Below the pieces are notes generated by a model. It had not been told where the DNA came from. It was given only the letters and a program-made list of their open reading frames with translations, and did no database searches. DNA of 9,391 nucleotides. Source: Porticoccaceae bacterium (GTDB taxonomy: Bacteria > Pseudomonadota > Gammaproteobacteria > Pseudomonadales > Porticoccaceae). The stretch covers positions 1-9,391 of the forward strand of contig JAPKCN010000063.1 in assembly GCA_028822945.1 (NCBI GenBank). The letters run 5' to 3'. Shown here one piece after another: positions 7,172 through 9,391 of this stretch. A program made the position numbers and the translations under genes. Position 1 is the stretch's first letter. Each line of letters begins with the position of its first letter.

Positions 7172-7175
7172 GGAG
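7172..7175 (+). promoter_or_regulatory. Ribosome binding site setting the GTG start of mdh
   Basis: GGAG lies 7 bases before GTG 7183. The only close upstream ATG (7170) is out of frame and overlaps this site. The first in-frame ATG (codon 29) lies after the nucleotide-binding glycine motif, so the GTG start is forced. Confidence 0.8.
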
Positions 7176-7182
7176 ATAGACA

Positions 7183-8166
7183 GTGCAACCACCTGTTCGC
7201 GTAACCGTAACTGGCGCCGCCGGCCAAATTAGTTATTCCCTGCTGTTTAGAATTGCCGCTGGCGAAATGTTGGGGCCTCACCAACCGATCATCCTGCAAA
7301 TGCTGGAAATTACTCCAGCACTTGAAGCTTTGCGCGGCGTAGCCATGGAGCTAGACGACTGCGCGTTTCCACTATTGGCCGGTATGACCTGCACCGACAA
7401 CGCCGATGAGGCCTTTGCAGACACTGACTACGCGTTGCTTGTTGGCGCTCGCCCCCGGGGGCCCGGTATGGAGCGCAAAGATCTTCTCGAGGCCAATGCG
7501 GCAATCTTTTCCGCGCAGGGCCAAGCGATCGACAAGGTTGCAGCCAAAGCCATTAAAGTATTGGTGGTAGGGAACCCGGCCAACACTAACGCGTTGATTG
7601 CACAACGCAATGCCCCGACCATTAACCCGCGGCAGTTCACTGCAATGACGCGACTCGATCACAACCGGTCGATGACGCAAATAGCGCAAAAAACTGGTAA
7701 GACAATCAACGACGTCAAGCAGATGACTATTTGGGGTAACCATTCGGCCACCCAGTATCCGGATCTGCACCACAGCCTAATAGACGGGGTGGCGGCAATG
7801 GATCTGATTGACCAAGCTTGGTATGAAAGCGACTTCATACCAGTTGTACAACAACGCGGTGCTGCGATCATCAAGGCGCGCGGTGCCTCCAGCGCGGCCT
7901 CTGCAGCAAATGCAGCGATAGCTCACATGCGTTCTTGGGCGCTCGGCTCAGAAGCCGGTGATTGGGTCAGTATGGGTGTCTATAGCGACGGCAGCTATGG
8001 GATTGCCGAGGGGCTTATTTATTCGTTCCCGTGCGTCTGTAAAGATGGAGGCTGGGAGATCGTGCAGGGCCTCGATGTGAACGCATTCTCGCGGTCTAAA
8101 ATGACTGCTACAGAGACCGAGTTATCTGAGGAACGCGATGCGGTTGCGCATCTGTTACCCAGCTAA
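7183..8166 (+). CDS. mdh: Malate dehydrogenase (cytosolic-type)
   Basis: Mdh interconverts malate and oxaloacetate with NAD in the TCA cycle. The 327-residue protein is the cytosolic-type (group 2) enzyme seen in many proteobacteria, not the shorter mitochondrial-type of E. coli (312 aa). It shows the Rossmann motif TGAAGQI at 10-16, the mobile loop GARPRGPGMERKDLL (88-102) with substrate-binding Arg92 and Arg98, VVGNPANTN at 128-136 with Asn131, TRLDHNRS with Asp159 and Arg162, and catalytic His187 in GNHSATQYPD. This Arg/Arg/Arg-Asp-His set marks malate over lactate dehydrogenase. Translation begins at GTG. Transcription probably starts from the consensus-like promoter just upstream. The gene ends 85 bases before bcp and may be its own unit. 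Confidence 0.97.
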   Translation: MQPPVRVTVTGAAGQISYSLLFRIAAGEMLGPHQPIILQMLEITPALEALRGVAMELDDCAFPLLAGMTCTDNADEAFADTDYALLVGARPRGPGMERKDLLEANAAIFSAQGQAIDKVAAKAIKVLVVGNPANTNALIAQRNAPTINPRQFTAMTRLDHNRSMTQIAQKTGKTINDVKQMTIWGNHSATQYPDLHHSLIDGVAAMDLIDQAWYESDFIPVVQQRGAAIIKARGASSAASAANAAIAHMRSWALGSEAGDWVSMGVYSDGSYGIAEGLIYSFPCVCKDGGWEIVQGLDVNAFSRSKMTATETELSEERDAVAHLLPS

Positions 8167-8170
8167 AAGT

Positions 8171-8199
8171 AACCCTTTCCGGTCGGCTCGGGGAAGGTT
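8171..8199 (+). other. Stem-loop after mdh without a T-tract
   Basis: AACC (8171-8174) and TTTCC (8176-8180) pair with GGGAA (8191-8195) and GGTT (8196-8199), with one bulged C, one T-G wobble and a 10-base loop. It begins four bases after the mdh stop, the right place to protect or end the mdh transcript. No T-run follows, so it is at best an imperfect terminator. A 10-base palindrome TCCGATCGGA follows at 8209-8218; no known operator is recognised in it. Confidence 0.4.
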
Positions 8200-8240
8200 A
8201 ATCCGCGATCCGATCGGAGCTTAAACCACGATTACATAAC

Positions 8241-8245
8241 GAGGT
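8241..8245 (+). promoter_or_regulatory. Ribosome binding site setting the TTG start of bcp
   Basis: GAGGT lies 6 bases before TTG 8252. No in-frame ATG exists just upstream. The first internal ATG (codon 22) would remove the conserved N-terminal strand with APAFSLL, so TTG is the only sensible start. Confidence 0.75.
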
Positions 8246-8251
8246 CCCATT

Positions 8252-8725
8252 TTGCAATTACCTACGATAGGAACGTCAGCGCCAGCTTTTTCGCTGTTGA
8301 ATCAAGCTGATGAAATGATCTCCCTAGAGGACTTCCGCGACCAAAAAAATGTCTTATTGTATTTTTATCCTAAGGCGATGACGCCTGGTTGTACCGTGCA
8401 GGCTTGCGGTATTCGCGACTCAAAAGAGGCATTTGCGGAACTCGATACGGTAGTTCTAGCCGTCAGCCCAGATGCGCCGGTAAGGCTAGGTAAATTTCAA
8501 GACAAAGAATCCTTAAACTTTACCCTTTTGTCCGATCAGGATCACACAGTCACTGAGAGCTATGGCGCTTGGGGATTGAAAAAATTTATGGGGCGCGAGT
8601 ATATGGGCGTATTCCGCTACACCTTTGTGATCGACAAACGCGGTCATGTCGTTAAAATCATGGATAAGGTGAAAACTAAAACCCACCATGAGGATAGCTT
8701 GCAGTGGATTAAAGATCATCTCTGA
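8252..8725 (+). CDS. bcp: Thiol peroxidase of the Bcp / PrxQ family
   Basis: Bcp is a cytoplasmic peroxiredoxin that reduces hydrogen peroxide and organic hydroperoxides, usually with electrons from thioredoxin. The 157-residue single thioredoxin-fold domain matches the family length. YFYPKAMTPGCTVQAC (37-52) holds Thr44, the peroxidatic Cys47 and the resolving Cys52 four residues later, the spacing of the atypical two-Cys PrxQ class. Arg123 in the FRYTFVID strand completes the active site, and LNFTLLSDQDH at 88-98 is also typical. Translation starts at TTG with GAGGT upstream. In E. coli bcp lies elsewhere (beside gcvR), and the mdh-bcp-yajC order here suggests no shared pathway beyond core metabolism and stress upkeep. 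Confidence 0.96.
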   Translation: MQLPTIGTSAPAFSLLNQADEMISLEDFRDQKNVLLYFYPKAMTPGCTVQACGIRDSKEAFAELDTVVLAVSPDAPVRLGKFQDKESLNFTLLSDQDHTVTESYGAWGLKKFMGREYMGVFRYTFVIDKRGHVVKIMDKVKTKTHHEDSLQWIKDHL

Positions 8726-8803
8726 GCCAACTACTAGCAACTTAAGTAGTCGGTCTATTCACCTAAAGGGGGCTCTCAGCTACCCACTTGAAAGGACAAA
8801 TAC

Positions 8804-9133
8804 ATGTTATTTATAGAAAGTGCACAGGCCCAAGCTGCTGGTTCATCTGCAGAGCCGAATATGATGTTTCAACTGGTCCTTTTTGCCGGGTTATTTGTAC
8901 TTATGTACGTGATGATTATTCGGCCACAGCGCAAGCGTCAAAAGGAGCATAGCGATCTAGTTACCGCCCTTACGAAGGGCGACGAGGTTCTACTCACCAG
9001 CGGTATGCTCGGTAAAGTGACCAAGCTGGATGACGATTATTTGGTCTTAGATGTTGCTAATAATCTGGAGTTAAAGTTCCAGAAATCGTCGGTTCACGCG
9101 ATATTGCCAAAGGGCACCATTAAAGCGATTTGA
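8804..9133 (+). CDS. yajC: Sec translocase accessory subunit YajC
   Basis: YajC is a small inner-membrane protein that associates with SecDF and SecYEG during protein export. The 109-residue protein has a short N-terminal stretch, one membrane segment at about 21-39, the hallmark RPQ at 40-42 followed by a basic cluster (KRQKEH), and a cytoplasmic domain with TKGDEVLLTSGMLGKV at 57-72. Length matches E. coli YajC (110 aa). AAGGA at 8792-8796 lies 7 bases before the ATG. In most Gammaproteobacteria yajC sits in tgt-yajC-secD-secF; here bcp precedes it and a PLP enzyme follows after 19 bases, so it is an orphan or a second copy. Confidence 0.94.
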   Translation: MLFIESAQAQAAGSSAEPNMMFQLVLFAGLFVLMYVMIIRPQRKRQKEHSDLVTALTKGDEVLLTSGMLGKVTKLDDDYLVLDVANNLELKFQKSSVHAILPKGTIKAI

Positions 9134-9152
9134 GAGCATTAATACAACTCGT

Positions 9153-9391
9153 ATGATCACGCCATCACACAGGCTTAATCTCGCGCAGTTAAATACGCCT
9201 CTACAACCGTTGGATCGATTGTCCCAGCTCTACAATGGCCCCAGGATCTGGATCAAGCGCGACGACATGACCGGTTGCGCTACATCTGGTAATAAGGTTC
9301 GTAAGCTGGAGTTTTTACTTGGCGATGCCATTCGCCAGGGCTGCGATAGTATAATCACCTGTGGCGGGATTCAGTCTAACCACTGTCGAGC
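9153..9391 (+). CDS. dcyD: D-cysteine desulfhydrase / ACC deaminase family PLP enzyme (3' end cut by window edge)
   Basis: The first 79 codons show a fold-type II PLP enzyme of the ACC deaminase / D-cysteine desulfhydrase family. The N-terminus has LNTPLQPLDRLS at 13-24 and the hallmark IKRDDMTG at 34-41. The presumed cofactor Lys48 lies in SGNKVRKLEFLL (45-56), and CGGIQSNHCR at 70-79 contains the Ser-Asn-His that contacts the substrate carboxylate. Members either break D-cysteine to pyruvate, sulfide and ammonia or deaminate aminocyclopropane carboxylate. The SNHCR form resembles DcyD more than ACC deaminase, but the residues that decide specificity lie beyond the window. The ribosome site is poor; the start 19 bases after yajC suggests read-through from that gene. 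Confidence 0.85.
   Translation, partial: MITPSHRLNLAQLNTPLQPLDRLSQLYNGPRIWIKRDDMTGCATSGNKVRKLEFLLGDAIRQGCDSIITCGGIQSNHCR

Noticed and set aside
7372..7773. 133-codon open frame on the minus strand inside mdh
   Set aside because: It lies wholly opposite the conserved mdh gene, shows no family motif and no convincing ribosome site; it reflects the codon pattern of mdh.
8730..8750. Inverted repeat ACTACT / AGTAGT after bcp
   Set aside because: Six weak pairs, a nine-base loop and no T-run; not convincing as a terminator or operator.
1..9391. Defence system, prophage, transposon or CRISPR array
   Set aside because: Every substantial + strand gene belongs to a housekeeping family. No transposase, integrase, spaced direct repeats or phage genes were seen.

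Overview
The window reads as a chromosomal housekeeping stretch of a Gammaproteobacterium. All ten complete genes and both edge fragments lie on the + strand. Base composition is close to balanced. The gene order fabD-fabG-acpP-(fabF)-pabC-mltG-tmk-holB is the classic gammaproteobacterial fatty-acid / folate / DNA-replication neighbourhood. The protein variants (cytosolic-type malate dehydrogenase, all-alpha dimeric-type dUTPase, YcbL-like hydrolase) fit a marine, Cellvibrionales-like lineage better than an enteric one. That lineage call is an inference from memory of families, not a search.

Region 1 (1-1810), fatty acid synthesis: the C-terminal two thirds of malonyl-CoA:ACP transacylase (fabD), then fabG, then acpP after a 158-base gap that may hold a promoter. 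acpP ends in a good Rho-independent terminator. fabF, which normally follows acpP in this cluster, is not here.

Region 2 (1811-5384), a tightly packed set: pabC (aminodeoxychorismate lyase) starts on the base after the T-tract of the acpP terminator. It overlaps mltG (septal endolytic transglycosylase) by 13 bases. After 42 bases comes tmk (dTMP kinase), which overlaps holB (clamp-loader delta prime) by one base. Folate, dTTP, DNA polymerase loading and peptidoglycan end-processing are thus probably co-transcribed.

Region 3 (5385-5748): 364 bases with no convincing gene. pilZ and tatD, which often follow holB in related bacteria, are absent.

Region 4 (5749-7032): a two-gene unit with a glyoxalase II-like metallo-beta-lactamase-fold hydrolase and a dimeric-type dUTPase.

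Region 5 (7033-9391): a strong sigma70-type promoter followed by mdh (GTG start), then bcp peroxiredoxin (TTG start), yajC without tgt or secDF beside it, and the first 79 codons of a D-cysteine desulfhydrase / ACC deaminase-like PLP enzyme that runs off the window.

I found no mobile element, CRISPR array, tRNA, rRNA or defence system, and no convincing undescribed system. The most notable points are the terminator/ribosome-binding-site/start overlap at pabC, the missing fabF, the orphan yajC and the empty stretch after holB.
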